DNA from: CAWGHZ01 sp963822575
GTDB taxonomy: Bacteria > Pseudomonadota > Alphaproteobacteria > MPNO01 > DASWLB01
Direction: 5' to 3'
NCBI GenBank assembly: GCA_963822575.1
Contig: CAWGHZ010000004.1
Span: 868,001 to 932,000, forward strand
DNA length: 64,000 nucleotides
Made by a program: the position numbers and the translations under genes
The notes under the pieces: generated by a model
The model's database searches: none
Seen by the model: the letters and a program-made list of their open reading frames with translations, nothing else
Told to the model about the DNA's origin: nothing
Part shown: piece after piece, positions 25,700 through 33,813 of the stretch
How the letters are laid out: each line of letters starts with the position of its first letter
Position numbering within the stretch: the first letter of the stretch is position 1

Positions 25700-26347
25700 A
25701 TGACGCTCGTTCTTTACCGGCACCCGCTGTCGTCGTTCTGCCACAAGGTGCTGATCGCGCTGTACGAGAACGCGACGCCGTTCGAGGCACGGTTCGTCGA
25801 TCTGTTCGACGAGGTGTCGGCCGCGCCCCTCAAGAAGCTGTGGCCGGTGGGAAAGATGCCGGTGCTGTATGACGCGGCGAAGGACCGCACCGTCGCGGAA
25901 TCGAGCTGCATCATCGAGTATCTCGACCATCACTATCCGGGCCCGGTGAAATTCGTTCCTGACGATCGGGATCGGGCCGACGAGGTTCAATTCCGCGACC
26001 GGTTCTTCGATCTCTACGTCCACATGCCGATGCAGAAGATCGTGACCGACCGGCTGCGCCCGGCGGGCAAGGGCGACCCGTCCGGTGTGGAGGGGGCGCA
26101 GGGCCAGCTCGCCACCGCCCTCGACATGCTCGAACGCGACATGACGGAACGCATGTGGGCCGCGGGCGACGCGTTCACCATGGCCGACTGCGCCGCCGCG
26201 CCACCGCTCTTCTATGCCAACATGATCCAGCCCTTCGGTGCGACGCATCCGAACGTCGCAGCCTATCTCGGCCGTCTCATGCAGCGCCCGTCCTTCGCGC
26301 GCTGCCTCGCCGAAGCCGCGCCCTATTTCGACGCGATACCCCGCTAG
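25700..26347 (+). CDS. Glutathione S-transferase
   Basis: Cytosolic transferase of 215 residues. The thioredoxin-like N-terminus begins MTLVLYRHPLSSFCHKVLIA with the serine/cysteine active-site region, followed by GKMPVLYD (cis-proline) and ESSCIIEYLD, where glutathione is held. The helical C-terminal domain includes AAGDAFTMADCAAAPPLFY, the N-capping/hydrophobic-staple region. It lies nine bases after the YciI gene. It likely conjugates glutathione to an electrophile under MarR control; the compound is not known. Confidence 0.92.
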   Translation: MTLVLYRHPLSSFCHKVLIALYENATPFEARFVDLFDEVSAAPLKKLWPVGKMPVLYDAAKDRTVAESSCIIEYLDHHYPGPVKFVPDDRDRADEVQFRDRFFDLYVHMPMQKIVTDRLRPAGKGDPSGVEGAQGQLATALDMLERDMTERMWAAGDAFTMADCAAAPPLFYANMIQPFGATHPNVAAYLGRLMQRPSFARCLAEAAPYFDAIPR

Positions 26348-26373
26348 CGGGCACGCCATCAGGAGAAACCACG

Positions 26374-26787
26374 ATGCAGGTCGACCCCTATCTGTTCTTC
26401 GACGGCAAATGCGAGGAGGCGCTGAACTTCTACCGCGACGCGCTCGGCGCCAAGGTGGAGTCGCTGATGCGCTTCAAGGAGCACCCCGACTCGCTGGAAA
26501 GCGGCATGGTCCCGAAGGACGCCGGGGAAAAGATCATGCACGCCGCCTTCCGCGTTGGCGACAACCTGGTGATGGCGTCGGATGGGCAGTGCAAGGGCCA
26601 TGCCAGCTTTCAGGGCTTCAGTCTCGCGCTGACGGCGCCGGACGCAACCGAGGCGGAGCGCCTCTTCGGCCTCCTCAGTGCCAGCGGCCAGGTTCAGATG
26701 CCGCTTTCCGAGACGTTCTTCTCGCCCCGGTTCGGCATGGTCGCCGACCGGTTCGGCGTGACCTGGATGGTCCTCGCCGCGGCCTGA
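26374..26787 (+). CDS. VOC-superfamily PhnB-like protein
   Basis: Protein of 137 residues with the glyoxalase/bleomycin-resistance fold, PhnB branch: YLFFDGKCEEALNFYRDALG at the N-terminus, IMHAAFRVGDNLVMASDG in the middle and FGMVADRFGVTWMV at the end. The usual metal ligands of this branch are not confirmed. AGGAG lies at good distance before the ATG at 26374. Last gene of the MarR-controlled operon. The function of PhnB-like proteins outside phosphonate loci is generally undefined; detoxification or binding of a small molecule fits the neighbours. Confidence 0.87.
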   Translation: MQVDPYLFFDGKCEEALNFYRDALGAKVESLMRFKEHPDSLESGMVPKDAGEKIMHAAFRVGDNLVMASDGQCKGHASFQGFSLALTAPDATEAERLFGLLSASGQVQMPLSETFFSPRFGMVADRFGVTWMVLAAA

Positions 26788-27036
26788 CGCCGGCGCCTCA
26801 CATCCAGTGGCGGCGCGAGGTGTCGTTGGCGGTCGCCATCGGCTGCGACGGGTGGACGGGCGGTGCGCCGGGCCGCGCGGCCGGGCGACACCGCGCCCGA
26901 GAGCCAGAATATGGGGTGGCGCGGGCCGCCGTCGCCCGGGACCAAGGCCGGTCGCACAACGATCACGCCCGGTGGCCGGCCGCCCGCCGGCCACGGCTTG
27001 GCCCCTTCGCCCGGCCGGTGTGCTAGCGTTGCGGCC

Positions 27037-27819
27037 ATGTACGGAGACGTGATCGACCTGCGTGAGTTCTACGCGACGAGCCTGGGGCGGACGGCGCGGC
27101 GCGTCGTGCGCGCGCGCATTCGCGATATCTGGCCGGACCTCGCGCGGCTTCGGGTGATGGGGCTGGGCTACGCCGCGCCCTATCTGCTCGCCTTCCGCGA
27201 GGAGTGCGAGCGGGTGATCGCCGTCATGCCGGCGGGGCAGGGGGTGGTGCACTGGCCGGCGGAGGGGCCGGGCCTCGTCACCCTCGCCGACGATTCCGAG
27301 CTGCCGCTGCCCGACGTTTCGATCGACCGCGTGCTGCTCGTCCACGCGCTCGAGCGCACCGAGCAGCTCCGCCCCATGCTGCGCGAGGTATGGCGGGTGA
27401 TGGCCGACGGCGGGCGGCTGCTCGCGGTCGTGCCCAACCGGCGCGGCATCTGGGCGCGGCTCGACCGCACGCCGTTCGGCCAGGGCCACCCCTATACGCC
27501 CAGCCAGCTCTCGCGCCTCTTGCGCGACAACATGTTCGACCCGATCCGCACCAGCCAGGCTTTGTTCGTGCCGCCGTCGCGCTCGCGCATGGTGCTCGCC
27601 TCCGCGCCGGCGTGGGAGAAGCTGGGCGTGCGCTGGTTTCCGATGATCTCGGGCGTTCTGATGATCGAGGCGAGCAAGCGGCTCTACGCGCCCACCGCGG
27701 TGGCCAAGCCGCAACGCCGCCGGGTCTACGTGCCGCTGCCGCCGGCGACGCCGGCGCCGAGCGGCGGTTCGGCCCGCGCGGCGCCCGAGAGCCCGAACTC
27801 GCGGGCGAGCAGCTCGTAG
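27037..27819 (+). CDS. SAM-dependent methyltransferase-like protein
   Basis: Protein of 260 residues with a class I methyltransferase core. The glycine-rich motif I is degenerate (RVMGLGYAAPYLLAF instead of a DLGCGxG pattern), but the acidic strand LPLPDVSIDRVLLVHALERT and the post-motif REVWRVMADGGRLLAVVPN are typical of the methyltransferase type 11 family. Cofactor use is therefore uncertain. The last 94 bases overlap the 3' end of the convergent luciferase-like gene. No ribosome site is evident: a TAGCGT hexamer ends seven bases before the ATG, so the message may be leaderless. Confidence 0.75.
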   Translation: MYGDVIDLREFYATSLGRTARRVVRARIRDIWPDLARLRVMGLGYAAPYLLAFREECERVIAVMPAGQGVVHWPAEGPGLVTLADDSELPLPDVSIDRVLLVHALERTEQLRPMLREVWRVMADGGRLLAVVPNRRGIWARLDRTPFGQGHPYTPSQLSRLLRDNMFDPIRTSQALFVPPSRSRMVLASAPAWEKLGVRWFPMISGVLMIEASKRLYAPTAVAKPQRRRVYVPLPPATPAPSGGSARAAPESPNSRASSS

Positions 27820-28790
27820 CTTCGCCGGCGCTTTTCCTCGTCGTACATCCAGGTGACGACCGCGATCTCGTCGACCTGCTGTTCCTTGGCCAGCGCGCGG
27901 ATCTGGTCCGCGACCCGCGGCGCCGTCCCGATCATCGCGCGCTCGCGGAACTGGGCGAGGCGCGCGCGCTCGGCCTCGGTGTAGGGGTAGGAAAGCGCCT
28001 TCTCCGGCGGGTCGATGGGCATCCACACGCCGCGCTCGCGCAGAAGCTGGGTGCGCGCGCGCGAGGCGTAGAGGAACGCCGCCTCCTCCTCTGTGTCGGC
28101 GCAGAGCGCCCAGACGCAAAGTCCCGCGTGCGGCTCGGGCCAGCGCGTGCTCGGCTGGTAATGCTGGCGGTAGATCTGCAAGGCCTCCGGTCCGCCGCGC
28201 CCGTTGGTGAAGAACCAGGCGAAGGCGTAGGGCAGGCCGAAATGCGCCGCGACCTGGGCGCCGTAGTTGGAGCTGCCCAGTATCCACACCTCGGGCACCG
28301 TGTCGCCCTCGGGCAGGCACTTCACCGCGGCGAAGGGGTGCTTCTCGATCAGCGGCTGGCCTGAGGTCCAGGCCAGGAGGTCGCGCACGTCGGCGGGGAA
28401 ATACTCCGGCTTCTCGTTGGCCATCGGGTGCAGCGCGAAGGCGGTGAGACCGTCCGAGCCCGGCGCGCGGCCGAGCCCGAGGTCGATCCTCCCTGGCGCG
28501 ATGGCCTCGAGCACGCGGAACTGCTCGGCGACCTTGAGCGCCGAGTAGTGCGGCAGCATGATCCCCGCCGCACCGACGCGGATGCGCGTGGTGGTCGCCG
28601 CGATCGCCGAGATCAGGATCTCCGGTGCGGTGCCGACGATTGTCCCGGAGTTGTGGTGCTCGGAGACCCAGAAGCGCGCGTAGCCCAGCGCCTCGCAATT
28701 GCGCGCCAGCGCGATGGTGTTCCGAATCAATTCGCCGTGCGGCCGACCGGCGAGGGCAACGGACTGGTCGAGGATGGAAAGCGTCAGCAT
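27726..28790 (-). CDS. Luciferase-like flavin-dependent monooxygenase (MsnO8-like)
   Basis: Bacterial-luciferase-fold enzyme of 354 residues using reduced flavin supplied by another protein. Diagnostic stretches are MLTLSILDQSVALAG, RFWVSEHHNSGTIVGTAP, RVGAAGIMLPHYSALKVAEQ and APGRIDLGLGRAPGSD. The family is large and mostly unassigned. A CRP-like site, TGTGA-N6-TCACC, lies 20 bases upstream of the start, and the gene diverges from the RcnB-like gene. Its 3' end overlaps the convergent methyltransferase gene. Confidence 0.88.
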   Translation of the reverse strand: MLTLSILDQSVALAGRPHGELIRNTIALARNCEALGYARFWVSEHHNSGTIVGTAPEILISAIAATTTRIRVGAAGIMLPHYSALKVAEQFRVLEAIAPGRIDLGLGRAPGSDGLTAFALHPMANEKPEYFPADVRDLLAWTSGQPLIEKHPFAAVKCLPEGDTVPEVWILGSSNYGAQVAAHFGLPYAFAWFFTNGRGGPEALQIYRQHYQPSTRWPEPHAGLCVWALCADTEEEAAFLYASRARTQLLRERGVWMPIDPPEKALSYPYTEAERARLAQFRERAMIGTAPRVADQIRALAKEQQVDEIAVVTWMYDEEKRRRSYELLAREFGLSGAARAEPPLGAGVAGGSGT

Positions 28791-28809
28791 CGGCCCATCT
28801 TAGCCGATT

Positions 28810-28825
28810 GGTGACAGCGGTCACA
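28810..28825. promoter_or_regulatory. CRP/FNR-like operator candidate
   Basis: On the minus strand TGTGA-CCGCTG-TCACC matches the CRP consensus TGTGA-N6-TCACA at nine of ten bases. It lies 20 bases before the luciferase-like gene and 88 bases before the divergent RcnB-like gene, so it could serve either. Spacing so close to the minus-strand start would favour repression there. Confidence 0.4.
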
Positions 28826-28912
28826 AAGCCCGCGGTCCCCATGGAACCGGACCGTGTTTCCCGCGCTATATGCAGGTTGCGGGCGATGGCGCCCGGTGAG
28901 GAGAGAACCCAG

Positions 28913-29464
28913 ATGCGACATAGCTGGTTGCCCACCGCCGCCTTGGCGGCGGCCATGATGCTTGCCGCTCCGGCGCTGCCGGCGCTTGCCCAGGGACATG
29001 GACAAGATCGCGGGCAGGACATGCGGGACCGTGACAAAGGCGGCCACGACGACCGCGGCCGAGGTCACGAGGAGAACGACCGTGGCCGTGCCGAGGCGCC
29101 GCGCGGTCACGAGGAACGCGGCCGCCCGAACGAACGGCGCGAGCATGCCGGGTTCAACGAGCACCAGCGCGAGATGGCGCATCGCTACTATGTCGAATAT
29201 GGCGGAAAGCACCGCGGCCACTGCCCGCCCGGCCTCGCGAAGAAGCACAATGGCTGCCAGCCGCCGGGCCACGCGAAGCGCTGGCAGGTCGGCCGGCCGT
29301 TGCCGCGCGACGTCGTGTTCTACAACGTGCCGCAGCCGCTGGTGGCCGAGCTCGGGCCGCCGCCGCCCGGCTATCGCTACGCCCGCGTGTCGAACGACAT
29401 ATTACTGCTGGCGCTCGGCACCGGCCTCGTGGTCGACGCGCTGCAGGATCTGGGCCGGCACTAG
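28913..29464 (+). CDS. RcnB-like exported protein with charged low-complexity region
   Basis: Protein of 183 residues. Signal peptide MRHSWLPTAALAAAMMLAAP ends near LPALAQG; then comes about 60 residues rich in Asp, Arg, Gly, His and Glu; then CPPGLAKKHNGCQPPGHAKR and the C-terminal YRYARVSNDILLLALGTGLV. That ending matches the RcnB family, whose E. coli member affects nickel/cobalt homeostasis in the periplasm. The His/Asp-rich segment could bind metal. GAGGAG precedes the ATG at 28913. The function is by family analogy only. Confidence 0.7.
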   Translation: MRHSWLPTAALAAAMMLAAPALPALAQGHGQDRGQDMRDRDKGGHDDRGRGHEENDRGRAEAPRGHEERGRPNERREHAGFNEHQREMAHRYYVEYGGKHRGHCPPGLAKKHNGCQPPGHAKRWQVGRPLPRDVVFYNVPQPLVAELGPPPPGYRYARVSNDILLLALGTGLVVDALQDLGRH

Positions 29465-29467
29465 GCC

Positions 29468-30466
29468 TTACGGCACCAGCACCGCCGCGCCCGCGACCGT
29501 CCGGCTTTCCAGGTCGCGGTGTGCCTGGGCGGCGTCCTTGAGTGCGTAGGTCCGGGCGGAGTCGAGCCGGATCACGCCGCGCCCGACCATCTCGAACAGC
29601 TCGTCGCAGGCAGTGCCGAGCGCCTTCGGGTCCGAGATGTAGCTCGAGATCGCCGGCCGGTTGACCGAAAGCGAGCCCTTCTTCGAGAGCAGCAGCAGAT
29701 CGATCGGCGGCACGTGGCCCGAGGCGTTGCCGTAATTCACCAGCATGCCGAACGGGCGGGTGCAGTCGAGCGAGCGGACGAACGTGTCCTTGCCGACGCC
29801 GTCCAGCACGGCCGCCACGCCTGCGGGCACGATCTTCTTCACCGCGGAAACGAAGTCGGTCTCGCGATAAAGGATCGGGTGGTCGCACCCGTGCGCGGCG
29901 ACCGTCCGCGCCTTGTCGGGCGAGCCCACCGTGCCCAGGACCGTTGCGCCCAGATGCTTCGCCCATTGCACGAGGATCAGCCCCACCCCGCTCGCCGCGG
30001 CGTGGATCAGCACGTGATCGCCTGCGCGCGGCATGTACAGCCGATTGATCACCATCGAGGCAGTCAGCCCCTTGAGCATGAACGACGCGGCCTGGGCTTC
30101 CGAGATCGCGTCGGGCAATCGGATCAGGCACGCGGCGGGCACGTTGCGTTCCTCGGCATAAGCGCCGGTGCCCTCGTAGAACGGCCCGCCCGTGCCGACA
30201 TAGGCGACCCGGTCCCCCACATTGACGCCCGCGACGCCCGGCCCCAGCGCGGTCACCACGCCTGCCGCCTCGTTCCCCGGGATCAGCGGGAAGTTCGGTC
30301 GGTCTGTGATATAGAACCCGCCGCGCCGCACGTTCACGTCCGAGAAGTTGACCGCGATGGCGGTGTGGCGAAGGCGCGCTTCGCCCGGCCGAGGAGGTCC
30401 GATCTCCGCGTCCTCGTAGCGCAGCACCTCCGGCCCGCCGTTTTCGTGGATGCGGATCGCCTTCAT
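29468..30466 (-). CDS. Quinone oxidoreductase-like medium-chain dehydrogenase
   Basis: NADPH-dependent zinc-free MDR enzyme of 332 residues. It has GNEAAGVVTALGPGV in the catalytic domain and the Rossmann motif LIHAAASGVGLILVQWAKHLG in the cofactor domain; the structural-zinc cysteines are absent, as in quinone/zeta-crystallin reductases. The N-terminus MKAIRIHENGGPEVL is standard. It starts eight bases after a cupin gene on the same strand, so they are probably cotranscribed. It would reduce quinones or enals; the exact substrate is unknown. Confidence 0.9.
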   Translation of the reverse strand: MKAIRIHENGGPEVLRYEDAEIGPPRPGEARLRHTAIAVNFSDVNVRRGGFYITDRPNFPLIPGNEAAGVVTALGPGVAGVNVGDRVAYVGTGGPFYEGTGAYAEERNVPAACLIRLPDAISEAQAASFMLKGLTASMVINRLYMPRAGDHVLIHAAASGVGLILVQWAKHLGATVLGTVGSPDKARTVAAHGCDHPILYRETDFVSAVKKIVPAGVAAVLDGVGKDTFVRSLDCTRPFGMLVNYGNASGHVPPIDLLLLSKKGSLSVNRPAISSYISDPKALGTACDELFEMVGRGVIRLDSARTYALKDAAQAHRDLESRTVAGAAVLVP

Positions 30467-30474
30467 CGCCGCGC

Positions 30475-30933
30475 TCAGCCGACGGCGGTCGAGCCAAGCG
30501 CGTCGATCAGCACGAAGGCGATGCGGCAGGGGTCGGTGCCGTTGTTGATCCAGTTGTGGATGGTGCCGCGCTGGACCAGCACGTCGCCCGCCTTCAGGTG
30601 CACCATCGTGCCGTCGAGGTCCATGTCGATCTCGCCCGACATCACCACGGCGTAGTCGATCGAATCGGTGCGGTGGTTGCGCGGCGCGACGCCCGGCCCG
30701 TACTCGACCACGCGGAAGACCGAGCCGCCGCGAATGGTCGTGCCGATCTCCTTCGCGCCTTTGTCTTCGCCGTCCTCGCGGAAGCGCACCGGCAAGTCCT
30801 GGGTCGTCCAGATCACCTGCGCCGCGTGGTTCGGCCGGCCCGAGCGCACGTGGGCGCCCATGTCGTCGATCTTGACGATCGCCTTGCCGCTGCGGTCGTG
30901 GCCGGTCACCACGCGGCGGATGTTGAGCGTCAT
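30475..30933 (-). CDS. Cupin-domain protein
   Basis: Protein of 152 residues with a single cupin barrel: PRNHRTDSIDYAVVMSGEID and LKAGDVLVQRGTIHNWINNG contain the two cupin motifs. The metal ligands are partly altered (H...D-Y in motif 1; H in motif 2). Related proteins surround aromatic and hydroxy-acid metabolism genes, but the role is undefined. Start at 30933 with GGGAGG upstream. It precedes the quinone reductase by eight bases and follows metW at a 32-base distance. Confidence 0.85.
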   Translation of the reverse strand: MTLNIRRVVTGHDRSGKAIVKIDDMGAHVRSGRPNHAAQVIWTTQDLPVRFREDGEDKGAKEIGTTIRGGSVFRVVEYGPGVAPRNHRTDSIDYAVVMSGEIDMDLDGTMVHLKAGDVLVQRGTIHNWINNGTDPCRIAFVLIDALGSTAVG

Positions 30934-30965
30934 CGCTGCCTCCCTCGCCTCGGAATGGCGCGAGT

Positions 30966-31616
30966 TTAGCGCGCGCCCCGCCCCAACAGAAAGATTCCCT
31001 GCTCGCACAGCAAATTGGCGACCCAGCCGGGCGTGCCGAGGTCGCGCGCCGCGCCGGTGCGGGTCATCAGGAGCCCGCGCTCGATGGAAAGGCCCAGCTC
31101 GTCGCAGAGCGCCACGAAGTCGCGCAGGGTGCAGGGATGGATGTTGTCGGTGTCGTACCAGTGCCTTCCGCCCGAATCCTGCACCGGCATGCGCCCGCTC
31201 CAAAGAAGGTTCCGGCGCACCCGCCAGTTGCCGTAGTTGAGGATCGAGACGATCGGCCGCGCGCCCACCCTGGCGAGCTGCAGCAGCATGTCGCGCGGGT
31301 TGCGCATGGCCTGGAGAGCCTGGCTCAGCACGACGTAGTCGAACGCCTCGGCCGGGTAGTCGGCGAGGTCGGTTTCGGCGTCGCCCTGGATGACGGAAAG
31401 CCCGTGCGCCACGCAGGCTCGCACCCGGTCCTGGCGCAGCTCCAGCCCGCGCCCGTCGACGCCCTTGGCGCGCCACAGGTAATCCAGGAGCGCGCCGTCG
31501 CCGCAGCCGACGTCGAGCACGCGGCTTTTCGGCGCGATCATGTCGGCGATGAGGGCGAGATCGGGACGGATCGGCCGCGGCGCTGCTTGCGCCGCCGCCG
31601 GTGCGGCGTCGTTCAT
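30966..31616 (-). CDS. metW: Methionine biosynthesis protein MetW
   Basis: Methyltransferase-fold protein of 216 residues. Motif I is SRVLDVGCGDGALLDYLWR, followed by FDYVVLSQALQAMRNPRDML and the MetW-specific PIVSILNYGNWRVRRNLLWS and GRHWYDTDNIHPCTLRDF. MetW works with MetX in homoserine acylation for methionine synthesis in many Proteobacteria. Its ATG overlaps the MetX stop by four bases, the classic arrangement, so the two are translationally coupled. Confidence 0.95.
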   Translation of the reverse strand: MNDAAPAAAQAAPRPIRPDLALIADMIAPKSRVLDVGCGDGALLDYLWRAKGVDGRGLELRQDRVRACVAHGLSVIQGDAETDLADYPAEAFDYVVLSQALQAMRNPRDMLLQLARVGARPIVSILNYGNWRVRRNLLWSGRMPVQDSGGRHWYDTDNIHPCTLRDFVALCDELGLSIERGLLMTRTGAARDLGTPGWVANLLCEQGIFLLGRGAR

Positions 31617-32788
31617 CGCCGCCTGAGCCCGCGATGTTCGGCCGCGCCGTCGAGGAAGCCGCGCAAGGTGGTATGCAGCTCCGGCTCCTCCAGCAGGAAC
31701 GCGTCGTGGCCCTTGTCGGTCTCGATCTCGGCGTAGCTCACATTGGCGACCACGGCGTTGAGCGCATGCACGATGACGCGGCTTTCCGACGGCGGGAACA
31801 GCCAGTCCGAGCTGAACGAGATCACGCAGAACCGGACCGGCGTGCCGCGGAAGGCATTGGCCAGGACGCCGCCATGCTCCGCCGCCATGTCGAAATAGTC
31901 CATCGCCCGCGTGATGTAGAGGTAGGAGTTCGCGTCGAATCGCTCGACGAAGGTCGAGCCCTGGTGGCGCAGATAGCTTTCCACCTGGAAATCGGCATCG
32001 AAGCCGTAGGTGACCTGCTCGCGCTCCTGCAGATTGCGGCCGAACTTGCGGGTGAGCGCCGCCTCGGAGAGGTAGGTGATATGCGCCGCCATGCGGGCGA
32101 CGGCGAGGCCGCGCCGCGGGTTGCGCCCCTGCACCAGGTAGTCGCCGCCGCACCAGTCGGGGTCGGCCATGATCGCCTGGCGGCCGAGCTCGTGGAACGC
32201 GATGTTCTGCGCCGAATGGTGCTCGGCGCAGGCGATGGGGATGGCGGCGAACACCCGCTCGGGGAAGCGCGCCGCCCAGTCGAGCGCCTGCATGCCGCCC
32301 ATCGAGCCGCCGACCACGCAGAAGAGATGCTCGATCCCCAAACTTTCGACCAGAAGGGCCTGGGCGCGCACCATGTCGCCGATGGTGATGACCGGAAAGG
32401 CGAGCCCGTAGGGCCGGCCGGTCGCGGGATCGGTCTCCTTCGGGCCGGTGGTGCCCATGCAGCCGCCCAGCACGTTGGAGCAGATGATGAAGTAGCGCTC
32501 GGTGTCGAGCACCATGCCCGGCCCGACCATCAGCTCCCACCAGCCGGGCTTGCCGGTCAGCGGATGGCGGTCGGCGACGAACTGGTCGCCGGTCAGCGCG
32601 TGGCACACCAGGATCGCGTTCGACTTCTCGGCGTTCAGTGTTCCGTAGGTCTGGTAGGCGACGGTGAACGGGCCGATCTCGACCCCGCAATCGAGCCGGA
32701 GCTTCCGGTCGGCGGCCAGCGTCACGCGCCGGTCAGGCCACAGGGCCGTCTCGTCGGGCGCGGTGCGGGGTTGCGGCGGCGCGGTCAT
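31613..32788 (-). CDS. metX: Homoserine O-acyltransferase MetX
   Basis: Alpha/beta-hydrolase-fold acyltransferase of 391 residues that activates homoserine for methionine synthesis. It has the oxyanion region ILVCHALTGDQFVA, nucleophile motif VVGGSMGGMQALDW, the Asp/His elements SFSSDWLFPPSESRVIV and ETDKGHDAFLLE. The start at 32788 (MTAPPQPRTAPDE) is preferred over 45 more open upstream codons that would run through the promoter. First gene of metXW; divergent from the chorismate mutase operon. Acetyl versus succinyl donor cannot be decided here. Confidence 0.95.
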   Translation of the reverse strand: MTAPPQPRTAPDETALWPDRRVTLAADRKLRLDCGVEIGPFTVAYQTYGTLNAEKSNAILVCHALTGDQFVADRHPLTGKPGWWELMVGPGMVLDTERYFIICSNVLGGCMGTTGPKETDPATGRPYGLAFPVITIGDMVRAQALLVESLGIEHLFCVVGGSMGGMQALDWAARFPERVFAAIPIACAEHHSAQNIAFHELGRQAIMADPDWCGGDYLVQGRNPRRGLAVARMAAHITYLSEAALTRKFGRNLQEREQVTYGFDADFQVESYLRHQGSTFVERFDANSYLYITRAMDYFDMAAEHGGVLANAFRGTPVRFCVISFSSDWLFPPSESRVIVHALNAVVANVSYAEIETDKGHDAFLLEEPELHTTLRGFLDGAAEHRGLRRR

Positions 32789-32857
32789 CGGCGGTCCATG
32801 GGACGGTTGGTCGTGCGGGCAGGGCTGCTGGCGGGGCCCGTCCTTGCCGACCCGGTA

Positions 32858-32886
32858 AGAAATGGCCGGGCCCCGGGCTATGTCAA
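32858..32886 (-). promoter_or_regulatory. Candidate metXW promoter
   Basis: Leftward TTGACA (32886-32881), 17-base GC-rich spacer, then ATTTCT (32863-32858). The -35 is perfect, the -10 poor. The leader to metX would be about 63 bases; I could not fit a SAM-II or SAM/SAH riboswitch into it. Confidence 0.45.
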
Positions 32887-32894
32887 TGTTTTCT

Positions 32895-32923
32895 TTGATT
32901 TTCGCCGCGGGCCGGACTACCAC
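32895..32923 (+). promoter_or_regulatory. Candidate promoter for the chorismate mutase operon
   Basis: Rightward TTGATT (32895-32900), 17-base spacer, TACCAC (32918-32923), ending eight bases before the ATG at 32932, so the message would have almost no leader. It lies back to back with the metXW promoter. Confidence 0.35.
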
Positions 32924-32931
32924 AAGCCGCC

Positions 32932-33813
32932 ATGGCGAAACCCGGAAAGAGAGACGACGCGGCCCCGCCCGCCGACCTCGCCGCGCTGCGCGCCGAGATC
33001 GACCGCATCGACGACGCGATGCACGACCTCCTGATGCGCCGCACAGAGGCGGTCGTCGGCATCCGCGACGTGAAGCGCGCCGCGGGCGGCCCGGTGCTGC
33101 GCCCGGCGCGCGAGGCCGAGGTGCTGCGCCGTCTCGTTTCGCGCCACACGGGGCCGTTCCCGCGCCACGCGCTGGTGCGCATCTGGCGCGAGATCATGGC
33201 TGGCCAGGTGCGGGTGCAGGGGCCGTTCTCGCTGGCCGTCTACGCGCCGCCGGCGGGCCCCGGGCTCGCGTCGCTCGCCGCCGACCATTTCGGCTCGACG
33301 ACGCCCGCGCGCCGCTTCGAGACCGTGCGCGGCGTGATCCGTGCGGTGACGGTGGGCGAGGCGCAGGTCGGCGTGCTGCCGCCCCCCGAGGACGACGGCG
33401 ACCCGTGGTGGCCGGCGCTCGCCGGCACCGAACCCGAAACCCCCCGCATCGTCGCCCGCCTTCCCTTCGCCCCGCCGCCCGGGCCGCCCGGGCGGCAGGC
33501 GATCGCCATCGCCGCCTGCGACCAGGAGCCGTCGGGCGCCGACCGCAGCTTCCTGGTGATCGAGGCGGCGAACCACGCTTCGCGCCGCACGCTCGGCGCC
33601 GCGCTCGCCGCCATCGGCCTCGACTGCGCGACGCTGGTGCCGCGTCTGGCTCCGAGCGCGGAGGACGCTCTGTTCCTTGCCGAGATCGCCGGGTTCGTCG
33701 GGCGTGACGATGCGCGCCTTGCCGCGCTTGCTGCCGCCAATCCGCAGATGGTGCGCCGCGCGGTGGCGGTCGGGGGGTACGCCCTCCCGTTCGCGCCGGC
33801 GGAGCTGGGATGA
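32932..33813 (+). CDS. Chorismate mutase (AroQ) with C-terminal extension
   Basis: Protein of 293 residues. Residues 15-100 are an AroQ helical mutase (ALRAEIDRIDDAMHDLLMRR, RPAREAEVLRRLVSRH), converting chorismate to prephenate. The remaining 190 residues resemble the periplasmic-binding-like fold of prephenate dehydratase but lack its recognisable TRF catalytic motif, so dehydratase activity is doubtful; an ACT-like regulatory role is possible. The ATGA overlap with hisC and the following dehydrogenase make a tyrosine/phenylalanine operon. Confidence 0.85.
   Translation: MAKPGKRDDAAPPADLAALRAEIDRIDDAMHDLLMRRTEAVVGIRDVKRAAGGPVLRPAREAEVLRRLVSRHTGPFPRHALVRIWREIMAGQVRVQGPFSLAVYAPPAGPGLASLAADHFGSTTPARRFETVRGVIRAVTVGEAQVGVLPPPEDDGDPWWPALAGTEPETPRIVARLPFAPPPGPPGRQAIAIAACDQEPSGADRSFLVIEAANHASRRTLGAALAAIGLDCATLVPRLAPSAEDALFLAEIAGFVGRDDARLAALAAANPQMVRRAVAVGGYALPFAPAELG

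Noticed and set aside
32789..32857. SAM riboswitch in the metX leader.
   Set aside because: The leader is only about 63 bases and shows none of the conserved SAM-II or SAM/SAH core sequences that I could align by eye.
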